From SKVR01 sp037441525 (GTDB lineage Bacteria; Bacteroidota; Bacteroidia; Bacteroidales; UBA7960): a stretch of DNA of 35,082 bases. The position numbers and the translations under genes were made by a program. Below, one piece after another: positions 25,634 through 35,082 of this stretch. The notes below the pieces were generated by a model. The model was given only the letters and a program-made list of their open reading frames with translations, did not search any database and was not told the DNA's origin. How positions within the stretch are numbered: position 1 is the first letter of the stretch; each line of letters begins with the position of its first letter. The DNA lies in assembly GCA_037441525.1 (NCBI GenBank), contig JBBISA010000044.1, forward strand, positions 1-35,082, given 5' to 3'.

Positions 25634-26167
25634 ATGATAAGTATCTATAGATTAGCTGTTTTCGTATCGATTTTTTTATGTTATTCCATTAGCCCGGTAA
25701 TTTCACAAAACATCCATTCCAGAATTCGGGTGCAAAGTGGGGGAAGTGTTGCCTTTAACATAAATTCTCTAAGGCGGTACAATATCGGTATGGAATATAA
25801 CAATTATACCCTGCTGGCTATATCATTTAATGACACAGACGAACCTGATACAAAATGGAAACTTGAGTTTAAAGCCAGGGAAGATCTTATATACGGGGAC
25901 TATGGCTCAGCTCTTAATCTTGACCATATCAAAATAAGGGTTCAAGATGGCGGGGGAAGTGAATCATTAGACGGATATATTCCTGTTAAAACCCCAATTA
26001 CTCTGACTAATAGTGAGCAGATATTGGTCACTGGTGCACCACAGGGGGGATTTAATGAGTTAAAACTTCTGATATCCTACCAGGTAACTGATGGAGCAGA
26101 CCCCCTTCTCGGACAGAAGCCCGATTTCTACTTTATTGATATTGAATTCATTTTATCGGCAGAATAA
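25634..26167 (+). CDS. Secreted pilin-like protein 2 (paralog of protein 1)
   Basis: This protein has 177 residues from the ATG at 25634; an in-frame TTG at 25598 would add 12 residues ahead of the signal peptide and is rejected. The signal peptide is MISIYRLAVFVSIFLCYSIS followed by PVISQ. The mature part has RVQSGGSVAFNINSLRRYN, TKWKLEFKARED, SALNLDHIKIRVQDGG, ITLTNSEQILVTG and LLISYQV, matching the order of elements in the preceding protein (SGGxIxFN; W-x-V/L; LxLxxI; LTxxE-x-LV-G). It may be a minor or adaptor subunit. It ends 5 bp before the large barrel protein gene, implying tight coupling. Confidence 0.78.
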   Translation: MISIYRLAVFVSIFLCYSISPVISQNIHSRIRVQSGGSVAFNINSLRRYNIGMEYNNYTLLAISFNDTDEPDTKWKLEFKAREDLIYGDYGSALNLDHIKIRVQDGGGSESLDGYIPVKTPITLTNSEQILVTGAPQGGFNELKLLISYQVTDGADPLLGQKPDFYFIDIEFILSAE

Positions 26168-26172
26168 ACAAA

Positions 26173-29100
26173 ATGAGAAAGGCAATTATTACATATATAG
26201 CTTTCTTTTCTTCAATCATTTGCCTTTTTTCAACCGATGTATTAGCACAGGAACTCAATGGTTTTAATAATTCTGCTGCCTATATTTCAGCTTATTTTCT
26301 TCGTGAAAGCCAGATCATAGAATCTGATGCCACTTTTTTTAATGTGGTTGTTGTAAAAAACCCTAGCGATGTAAGACGGGAAGTATTTTTGGATGTCAAT
26401 TTGCCGATAGGATGGTCACTCGTGGCAACTGAAACCAGATCGTACTGGGTTGAACCAGGTGATTCTGTTTTAATTCCAGTAAGGGCAGCCCCATCAAAAG
26501 GGGTTGAGGGAGAAATTGGTTACTCTGTAATTGCTGCAATCAACAACCGCCAGGGAGAAACCCTTACCAATGCTTATTCATTTGTTAAAATTCCAAGAAA
26601 ATCAGATATCAGGATACGGCCACTTACAAGGCTCTCAATGTTTGACCAACAAACTGATGAAGCCGATTTTTCTTTACAGATATCCAACCAGGGCAATATA
26701 AGTGAGATAATATTCCTTGTTTTCGAATCATCACGGAATGTTACGATCCAGAATGAACGGGACAACAAATTTGCTGTTGATGTTTTGGTTAAAGCCAGGT
26801 CAGACACCACACTTACTTTTATAGCAGCCCGAAATCAGGAAGTTAATCAAAGAAATGGAAATCTTTACCGCGTAGACCTCAGAGCCACAACACAAGATAG
26901 GGTATTTAACACCTCATTTTGGTTCGATCGCCTCGAATCGACCTACAGGTTTAATATCCCTGAATCCGAAAAAATACTTGTTGCTGAATTTGCAGCTCAA
27001 AATATATTAAGTACCCGTCAGGCATACCTCGTGGGAGGTATCAGGGGGGCTATACTTTTAAATAAACAAAGATCTTTCCTGTATAATATTTATAAATTCG
27101 GAACCGAACCCGATTTTTTCAAATTTAGCCGGATTCGGCTGGAATATAACACCCCATCATTTAAACTATTTGGTGGCGATATATATGGTTCAGATGTTAA
27201 ATATGGATTTGGCAAGGGACTAATCCTCAATCTTCCTATTAAGGATGATTTTAACACCATTTTCACCTTTGGCCGGAATCCCTTCCGGCCGATCAATAAT
27301 TATGGGTTCAATTTTGAAGAGAGAGCTACAACATTAACATTATCTCCCGGATATACATTTAGCGATAACCAATTCTCAAATTCTGCTGCCCATGGTTTTA
27401 CGCTCGGCAGCAATTTAAAACTTGGCTCCAATCATTCAATTAAAGCCAAGCTTGGAGCCAGTACTGTAAGATTCAACGATGCAGATGCAACAGAAACCGG
27501 ATATAGTTTTTTTGTGGACTATTTTGGAACAATAAATAAAACCAATATTTCGATAAGGGAACATTTTTCTTCCACCAATCATTATGGCAATTTTGCAGGT
27601 CGTCACGATTTTTCAGGCCGTATCAACCAGCCTCTGAATGAACGAACAATGGTTGATCTGATTGTTAATGACAGAACCTACCGGCCTGTGATTGAAACAA
27701 ACCTGGGAACCGAATCAGATAAATTCCAAATAAATACCAATGCCAAATTGATATTCAGAAATGCGCTGAATTTAAATCTTAATGTTTATGGCGGGCCAGT
27801 TTATGAAAGAAAATCGACAAATTCATTTTTCTTTTATGATCAGATTAATCCATTCAGTTCTCATTCGGCAAAATTAAATTTTGGTATAAGGGTTCGCGAT
27901 GGATTAGGAACAAGTTTTAACCCCTCAGCTACCTTTGGATATTCTTTTATTACAAGTCACTCAATACCTCCACCATTATTAGTGCGCCCTTCACTTATCA
28001 GTATGGACGAATTCAATATTTTTAATGCACAAATCAATATTAATTTAAGAAGAGATTATTGGGGCGTCTATTTAAATTATTTCTACGGTCCATCCTCCAT
28101 AAATCAGGAAATATCACAATTCTATTATGGAATCGGAGCCAATTCCATTAGAATAATGCCTTTCATAGATCGTTATATTTATCGGGATATTCTAAAACTA
28201 TCGCTAAAACCAAGCCTTCTTCACGATTTTGCCTTTAAAACTACCAGGGTTATCATTAATTCCCAACTTGATGCCTATCTTAAAAATGATTATACCATCA
28301 GTCTGTTAAATACTTACAGCCATCAGAAAACAACCGATCTTCTCACTGAAAATAGCTATACCTACGCCACCAATTATTTTGAAATAAGGTTGAAGAAAGA
28401 ATTTAACTGGAATCAACCAAGGATAAAATACTATAATTTAGAATTGCAGCTTTTCAAAGACCTTAATGGAAGCCTTACCAAAGATTTAAACGAACCTGGA
28501 GTAAAAGACATCCTGGTTACCCTAACCAGTATTGATCCTAATTTGTATAATCAATACGATACTGACTATGAACCGCAGGGGGCGATGGTAGCAACCAGGC
28601 TGGTTACGGGTATAGATGGTAAAATTACTTACTCCAATCTGGCAAGAGGCATTTATAAAGTAGAATTGCGAAACATAGGTACCGACCAGTCAAAGTTCTT
28701 TCCCGATCAAAATGAATTCACCTTTAATTTTTCAGGCAATCAAACCATAAAAGTACCCTACCTCGAAAGGAACAAGATTTTCGGAAGGGTCATTCTGAAT
28801 CGAAGCAGAATCTCTACCCTTGGAAGAATTGAACCATCAAATATTAAAATTACTGCCACCGACAGCAAAGGCAGACAAATGTCGACGCTTAGTGATGCAA
28901 ACGGCAACTTCGAGATGTATGTGCCAAGTGTTGACAGCTATGTGGTTACCATTAACGATATATTTCGGGATCATTTTACCTTACGTCAAAATAATTTCAG
29001 GGCAAATCTTAATGGATTCAAGCAATTTGAAGTAAACTTCGTTTTTGACGAAATCAGACGCCAGATTGAATTTACACCCAGCCAGGCCGATATTCAAACT

Positions 29101-29730
29101 GAAATCAGGAGAGTTGGCCGAACTAATCTTACTGGTTTTGTGCGTGATGCATCTACCCTCCAGGCACTTAGAGCCCAGGTGGAAGTTATTGATAATGCTA
29201 CCGGCAGGATGGTACAATCAACTTCAACTGATAGAAACACAGGCCGGTACACTGCTACTTTTGTTACCGGAGAAGATTACTCGATTGTTGTATCGGCAAA
29301 TGGCTATTGGATAAGCTCAGAAAGACTAATACTTGATCAGTTTTTAACCATTCAGGATGCGGAAAGGGATGTTCTGCTTGAGGGAATCACCATTGGTGCA
29401 CGCTTTAAGCTTAACAACCTGAGCTATTCTGCCAACAGCTCACAAATCAATACTGAAGCCATCCCCGAACTGGATAGACTAATTTCTCAACTTCGACAAA
29501 ATCCTAACGTAAGAATCAAAATTGAAGGACACTCCGATGCCACCGAAACCTTAACTAATGGCAACCTTTCTATGCAGCGTGCCGAAACTATTATGCGTTA
29601 CATGGTTCAAAATGGCTTTAGTAATATTGAGTTTACCGGCTTGAGAGATTCTCGCCCGCTTGCCCCGAACGATACCGAGGATAACCGCAGAAGGAACCGA
29701 AGGGTAGAAATAGTTGTAATCGACCGTTAG
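26173..29730 (+). CDS. Outer-membrane beta-barrel protein with Ig-like, SdrD-B-like and OmpA domains (usher-like candidate)
   Basis: This 1,185-residue protein has a signal peptide (about 1-25). The order of regions is: two Ig-like/NEW3-type domains (about 45-135 and 145-235; VVKNPSDVRREVFLDV...WVEPGDSVLIPVRAAP and SLQISNQGNISEIIFLV); a long alternating-strand region typical of a beta-barrel (about 250-735, rich in aromatic-capped strands); an SdrD-B-like domain (about 745-855, LELQLFKDLNGSLTKDLNEPGVKDILVTL); two carboxypeptidase-regulatory/CnaB-like domains (about 868-945 and 975-1045, LTGFVRDASTLQALRAQVEV); and a C-terminal OmpA peptidoglycan-binding domain (about 1065-1185, IKIEGHSDATETLTNGNLSMQRAETI, NRRRNRRVEIVV). 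The OmpA domain suggests anchoring to peptidoglycan. A role as a secretion or assembly channel for the two preceding pilin-like proteins is inference; it lacks a recognisable classical usher plug. Confidence 0.88.
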   Translation: MRKAIITYIAFFSSIICLFSTDVLAQELNGFNNSAAYISAYFLRESQIIESDATFFNVVVVKNPSDVRREVFLDVNLPIGWSLVATETRSYWVEPGDSVLIPVRAAPSKGVEGEIGYSVIAAINNRQGETLTNAYSFVKIPRKSDIRIRPLTRLSMFDQQTDEADFSLQISNQGNISEIIFLVFESSRNVTIQNERDNKFAVDVLVKARSDTTLTFIAARNQEVNQRNGNLYRVDLRATTQDRVFNTSFWFDRLESTYRFNIPESEKILVAEFAAQNILSTRQAYLVGGIRGAILLNKQRSFLYNIYKFGTEPDFFKFSRIRLEYNTPSFKLFGGDIYGSDVKYGFGKGLILNLPIKDDFNTIFTFGRNPFRPINNYGFNFEERATTLTLSPGYTFSDNQFSNSAAHGFTLGSNLKLGSNHSIKAKLGASTVRFNDADATETGYSFFVDYFGTINKTNISIREHFSSTNHYGNFAGRHDFSGRINQPLNERTMVDLIVNDRTYRPVIETNLGTESDKFQINTNAKLIFRNALNLNLNVYGGPVYERKSTNSFFFYDQINPFSSHSAKLNFGIRVRDGLGTSFNPSATFGYSFITSHSIPPPLLVRPSLISMDEFNIFNAQININLRRDYWGVYLNYFYGPSSINQEISQFYYGIGANSIRIMPFIDRYIYRDILKLSLKPSLLHDFAFKTTRVIINSQLDAYLKNDYTISLLNTYSHQKTTDLLTENSYTYATNYFEIRLKKEFNWNQPRIKYYNLELQLFKDLNGSLTKDLNEPGVKDILVTLTSIDPNLYNQYDTDYEPQGAMVATRLVTGIDGKITYSNLARGIYKVELRNIGTDQSKFFPDQNEFTFNFSGNQTIKVPYLERNKIFGRVILNRSRISTLGRIEPSNIKITATDSKGRQMSTLSDANGNFEMYVPSVDSYVVTINDIFRDHFTLRQNNFRANLNGFKQFEVNFVFDEIRRQIEFTPSQADIQTEIRRVGRTNLTGFVRDASTLQALRAQVEVIDNATGRMVQSTSTDRNTGRYTATFVTGEDYSIVVSANGYWISSERLILDQFLTIQDAERDVLLEGITIGARFKLNNLSYSANSSQINTEAIPELDRLISQLRQNPNVRIKIEGHSDATETLTNGNLSMQRAETIMRYMVQNGFSNIEFTGLRDSRPLAPNDTEDNRRRNRRVEIVVIDR

Positions 29731-29807
29731 CAATACTATCGTATTTCACATTTCGCTTATCAAAATAGAAAAGCAACTTTCGATATCCAATGTATTTACA
29801 ACTTCTG

Positions 29808-30176
29808 ATGAAACGAAAAAATCTATTTATTCTGATTAGTTTTATCCTTATTACCGGTGGCTGTAATGACGAAGAATTTATGTTCGATATCGACAACCTT
29901 ACAGGTACAACCTGGGGTGTCCCTATGATAATTGACGGGGGGGCTGAATTTGTTGATCTTAGTTCCCCAACGATTTTCAGAGCAGATGGTATTGCTATTT
30001 TTGGCACTTCCCGAACTGATTTCTGGAGTATCAAAGGAAAAAGAACCCTTTTACTTGAGCAGGCCGGCGAATTGTGGTTTATTATTGATCTGAGCCCACA
30101 AAGACTGTATGTCGAAAAAACAAAGCAGGCCAATGGGGCTTTCATCGCCAAATGTCTTTATGAGCCTTTGCACTGA
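29808..30176 (+). CDS. Small lipoprotein of unknown function
   Basis: This protein has 122 residues from the ATG at 29808; an in-frame ATG at 29790 would add 6 residues. The N-terminus MKRKNLFILISFILITGGC is a lipoprotein signal with lipid-bearing Cys19, then a short acidic stretch (NDEEFMFDID). The mature part has LTGTTWGVPMIIDGGAEFVDL and WSIKGKRTLLLE, reminiscent of lipocalin-like small lipoproteins, but I cannot assign a family. A G7 tract (29937-29943) codes for DGGA. It is 77 bp after the barrel gene with no terminator between, so likely the last gene of that operon. Confidence 0.72.
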   Translation: MKRKNLFILISFILITGGCNDEEFMFDIDNLTGTTWGVPMIIDGGAEFVDLSSPTIFRADGIAIFGTSRTDFWSIKGKRTLLLEQAGELWFIIDLSPQRLYVEKTKQANGAFIAKCLYEPLH

Positions 30177-30198
30177 AAAACCTGAATCAGGGTTTTAT
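30176..30198 (+). terminator. Weak terminator after the barrel/lipoprotein operon
   Basis: AAAAACCTG (to 30184) faces CAGGGTTTT around AAT, with the stop codon of the lipoprotein gene at its edge, followed by ATTC. The stem is only four GC-containing pairs plus A-T pairs, so it may also act on the opposite strand. Confidence 0.35.
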
Positions 30199-30250
30199 TC
30201 AATAGCTAAAGACCCACTTCAAACTCAAAAATCATTATTTTAATGGAAAT

Positions 30251-30285
30251 AAAAAACCCTTACAAATCCCAGATTTGTAAGGGTT
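30251..30285 (-). terminator. Rho-independent terminator of tRNA-fMet
   Basis: AACCCTTACAAATC (30255-30268) and GATTTGTAAGGGTT (30272-30285) form a perfect 14-bp stem with a 3-nt loop. On the minus strand the stem is followed by a run of six T (A251-A256 on plus). It directly follows the tRNA 3' end. Confidence 0.85.
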
Positions 30286-30292
30286 AAAATAG

Positions 30293-30364
<72 letters not shown>

Positions 30365-30431
30365 GTATATGATAAATTGCGATTGCATTTTTCCAAAGAA
30401 CCTTTCGGGAGCTATCCCCGTTTTGCAGGTG

Positions 30432-30462
30432 CAAAGATACGCAATAATTTCAGTGTGCCAAA
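30432..30462 (-). promoter_or_regulatory. Complete Bacteroidota promoter of tRNA-fMet
   Basis: On the minus strand a TTTG -33 element (30459-30462) is followed after exactly 19 nt by TATCTTTG (30432-30439), matching the TTTG-N19-TAnnTTTG consensus. It gives a start near 30425 and a 5' leader of about 60 nt removed by RNase P. This is the best promoter in the window. Confidence 0.75.
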
Positions 30463-30491
30463 CCATTCACACAATTTTTACTGAAATGTAT

Positions 30492-30499
30492 TACTTTTG
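30492..30499 (+). promoter_or_regulatory. -7 promoter box for era
   Basis: TACTTTTG followed by CAG matches TAnnTTTG. It gives a start near 30506 and a leader of about 50 nt to the era ATG. It is divergent from the tRNA-fMet promoter about 30 bp away. Confidence 0.5.
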
Positions 30500-30556
30500 C
30501 AGTAATGTAAATTTATCTCCTTTAATTTCAGCTGTTTTCACAGCAAGCCCTTAAAA

Positions 30557-31429
30557 ATGCATAAAGCTGGTTTTGTAAATATTCTTGGTAAGCCCAACGT
30601 AGGGAAATCTACCCTTATGAACGCCCTTTTAGGCGAAAACCTTTCTATAATAACCCCAAAGGCACAAACTACAAGACATCGGATACTTGGAATTGTAAAT
30701 GAGGAGAATTACCAGATTGTATTCTCAGACACCCCGGGAATAATCACCCCAGGCTACAAGCTTCAGGAATATATGATGAGTTTTGTGCAATCGGCAATTG
30801 AGGATGCCGATCTGTTCATCCTTCTGTCGCAGATTGATAATGATTTCGACGATGCCCGCACCCTTGAGAAATTAAGCAATTCGCCGGCACCGGTTTTATT
30901 GCTCATCAACAAAATTGACCTTTCAACACAAGACCAGGTAGTGGCCAAATGTGAGCAATGGAAAAGGGAATTTCCCGATTTTAATGTCCTTCCTATCTCG
31001 GCACTTAACAAATTCAATCTCGACCAGGTAATGACCAAAATAATTGAGTTATTACCCGAATCTCCACCCTATTTTCCAAAAGACGAATTAACCGATCGAC
31101 CTGTTCGCTTTTTTATCAGTGAAATTGTTCGGGAACAAATTTTACTCAATTATCAAAAAGAAATCCCATATTCGGTTGAAGTAAGCGTAGACTATTTTAA
31201 AGAAGAGGCAAAAGTGGTACATATAAGATGTATCATTCATGTGATTCGCGAATCGCAAAAGGGTATCCTTATAGGACATAAGGGCAAGGCTCTAAAAAAA
31301 ATAGGTATTGAGTCGCGCAAAGAGATAGAGAAATTTCTTGGAAAACAGGTCTTTATTGAGCTACATGTTAAAGTGAGTAAAAACTGGCGCGATAACGATA
31401 TGCAACTTGGCCGGTTTGGCTATCGTTAA
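30557..31429 (+). CDS. era: GTPase Era
   Basis: This 290-residue cytoplasmic GTPase binds 16S rRNA near its 3' end and is needed for 30S maturation. G1 is GKPNVGKST, G2 is TPKAQTTRHRI, G3 is DTPGI, G4 is NKID, and G5 is ISALN. The C-terminal KH domain has ILIGHKGKALKKIGIESR and ends KNWRDNDMQLGRFGY, both typical for Era. It sits beside the rRNA operon but convergent with it. Confidence 0.97.
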   Translation: MHKAGFVNILGKPNVGKSTLMNALLGENLSIITPKAQTTRHRILGIVNEENYQIVFSDTPGIITPGYKLQEYMMSFVQSAIEDADLFILLSQIDNDFDDARTLEKLSNSPAPVLLLINKIDLSTQDQVVAKCEQWKREFPDFNVLPISALNKFNLDQVMTKIIELLPESPPYFPKDELTDRPVRFFISEIVREQILLNYQKEIPYSVEVSVDYFKEEAKVVHIRCIIHVIRESQKGILIGHKGKALKKIGIESRKEIEKFLGKQVFIELHVKVSKNWRDNDMQLGRFGYR

Positions 31430-31499
31430 TTTCCCCCAGTAAGCTTTTAGAATAATAGATATCCACCAAACAGCCGAGTTTTACACAAAAATCCACAAA

Positions 31500-31532
31500 C
31501 AAAAAACCCCAATCTTTTTGCAAAGATCGGGG
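31500..31532 (-). terminator. Terminator of the rRNA operon
   Basis: CCCC-A-ATCTTT (31507-31517) pairs with AAAGAT-C-GGGG (31522-31532) around a 4-nt loop with one A-C mismatch. On the minus strand it is followed by a T-run (A501-A506 on plus). It lies about 10 bases past the 5S 3' end. The 77 bp between era and this hairpin (31430-31506) hold no gene. Confidence 0.85.
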
Positions 31533-31542
31533 CTATTAAAAA

Positions 31543-31653
31543 AGGTGGCGACGACATACTCTCCCGGATGTTACTCAAGTACCATCTGCGCTGGCAGGCT
31601 TAACGACTCTGTTCGGAATGGGAAGAGGTGGACACTGCCGCTATTGTCACCTG
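31543..31653 (-). rRNA. rrf: 5S ribosomal RNA
   Basis: About 111 nt. The conserved core CCACCTCTTCCCATTCCGAACAG reads on the minus strand, with GCGCAGATGGTACT and GGGAGAGTATGTCG following. The ends pair as AGGTGAC/GTCGCCACCT. The ends are accurate to within a few bases. Confidence 0.95.
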
Positions 31654-31885
31654 AAGACCTTTTAAGAGTGAAAAGTGAAAAACTAAAAATAAAAAGTGTT
31701 TAGTTTTTATCATTGTTTCCTAAATTTCATCTCTGATATTCAGTATTCTTTGTCATGGTTCAGTGTGTTCTTGGTTTCAGGCATTGTTATCTGATCTCAG
31801 ATTCCAATTCCCTAATCCCAAATTCCTGATTCCAGATCAAAAAATTGACATTGGCCGGAAAGATATGATTTAAAAAAACGCTCTG
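31654..31885. other. 23S-5S internal transcribed spacer
   Basis: About 230 bp with no tRNA and no gene. It holds short degenerate repeats (GTGAAAAGTGAAAAACTAAAAATAAAAAGTG, stated here only as a GTGAAAA/AAAAGTG pattern; and several copies of ATTCC or AATTCC around 31800-31835). The 23S processing arm at 31857-31868 is described separately. Confidence 0.6.
31857..31868 (-). other. 3' arm of the 23S rRNA precursor processing stem
   Basis: GGAAAGATATGA on the plus strand (TCATATCTTTCC in the transcript) is exactly complementary to 34863-34874 on the other side of the 23S gene. Such flanking complements form the RNase III processing stem of pre-23S rRNA. Confidence 0.65.
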
Positions 31886-34792
<2,907 letters not shown>

Positions 34793-34862
34793 CTACTTGT
34801 TGTTGTTTCGTATTTATTTATCCTGTCTCCAAAATAAATATTTACGCTCGAGGTTTTTTCTT

Positions 34863-34874
34863 TCATATCTTTCC
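34863..34874 (-). other. 5' arm of the 23S rRNA precursor processing stem
   Basis: TCATATCTTTCC on the plus strand (GGAAAGATATGA in the transcript) is an exact 12-base complement of the arm at 31857-31868. An adjacent AAAAAAC segment on this side could extend pairing with the GTTTTTT segment on the other. Confidence 0.65.
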
Positions 34875-34878
34875 AGCT

Positions 34879-34888
34879 TGTCAAAGAA
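34879..34888 (-). promoter_or_regulatory. boxA-like antitermination element upstream of 23S
   Basis: The minus strand reads TTCTTTGACA, close to the rRNA boxA element bound by NusB/NusE to prevent early termination. It lies about 90 bases before the 23S 5' end, directly upstream of the processing stem arm. Confidence 0.55.
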
Positions 34889-34949
34889 CGTTATTCCGGC
34901 TTTCTTTTCAACCGGAATGTTATGCAAAATTGCTCTTGCACAACGATTG

Positions 34950-34979
34950 TGAGAACCCGGGGACTCGAACCCCTTGTAA
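34950..34979 (-). pseudogene. tRNA 3'-end relic in the 16S-23S spacer
   Basis: The minus strand reads GGGGTTCGAGTCCCC, a canonical T-arm (four GC pairs around TTCGAGT), followed by GGTTCTC and A, in the places of acceptor positions 66-73. No CCA follows. Upstream I find no anticodon arm, D-arm or matching 5' acceptor (GAGAACC), so no complete tRNA is encoded. The rest of the 278-bp spacer (34793-35070) holds no intact tRNA. Confidence 0.55.
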
Positions 34980-35070
34980 CCCATAAAACATGCCTGTGGC
35001 TCTGTTTTTTGTATTGTGTCTCTTGTTTGATATAACCAAAAGCGAGCGGTACCTTTGCAGGTAACTCTCC

Positions 35071-35082
35071 AGAAAGGAGGTG
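35071..35082 (-). rRNA. rrs: 16S ribosomal RNA, last 12 nt (rest outside window)
   Basis: The minus strand ends CACCTCCTTTCT, the 3' terminus of Bacteroidota 16S rRNA with its anti-Shine-Dalgarno. The body of the gene lies beyond the right edge. Confidence 0.85.

Noticed and set aside
31518..31703. 61-codon frame over 5S
   Set aside because: It lies on the complement of 5S rRNA and its terminator.

Overview
The window looks like a chromosomal segment of a member of the Bacteroidota, most likely class Bacteroidia. The evidence is a type IX secretion (T9SS) C-terminal sorting domain, an S46 dipeptidyl-peptidase, a MurF-alanine racemase fusion, no obvious Shine-Dalgarno sequences, a 16S 3' end of the CCTCCTTTCT type, and repeated Bacteroidota -7 promoter boxes (TAnnTTTG) upstream of genes. 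No species is claimed.

Layout. 1-4.8 kb (minus): the 5' part of a secreted protein gene running off the left edge, then a ~1,320-residue multidomain T9SS cargo protein. 5.1-8.4 kb: lysine/peptidoglycan precursor genes lysC and lysA overlapping on the minus strand, divergent from a small ACT-like protein gene that may be regulatory. 8.4-16.5 kb (minus): a DPP11-type dipeptidyl-peptidase, RidA, the MurF-Alr fusion, PdxA and an M17 leucyl aminopeptidase. 16.5-20.2 kb (minus): an MCE/Mla-type lipid transport operon in the order MCE protein, PqiC-like lipoprotein, STAS-MlaE permease fusion, MlaF ATPase, with the aminopeptidase gene directly downstream. 20.3-22.3 kb (minus): a 24-residue-repeat (YwqK/MORN-like) secreted protein and a PapD-like two-domain periplasmic protein. 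22.7-30.2 kb (plus): a TPR/SpoIIE membrane phosphatase, then a separately promoted operon of two paralogous pilin-like secreted proteins, a large Ig/beta-barrel/SdrD-B-like/OmpA outer-membrane protein and a small lipoprotein. 30.2-31.4 kb: initiator tRNA-Met (minus) divergent from era (plus). 31.5-35.1 kb: 5S, 23S and the very 3' end of 16S rRNA, all minus.

The most interesting unit is 20.3-30.2 kb. A PapD-like chaperone candidate, two small secreted paralogs separated by a strong hairpin, and a barrel protein with Ig-like domains on both sides of the barrel form a plausible non-classical chaperone/outer-membrane-barrel surface-structure system, flanked by a membrane signalling phosphatase. 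The individual parts are visible in the sequence; the joint function is inference. Other points of note are a G8 tract in a secreted-protein gene, a palindrome at the ridA promoter, a 12-bp complementary pair flanking the 23S gene, and a 16S-23S spacer that carries only the 3' end of a tRNA-like sequence.
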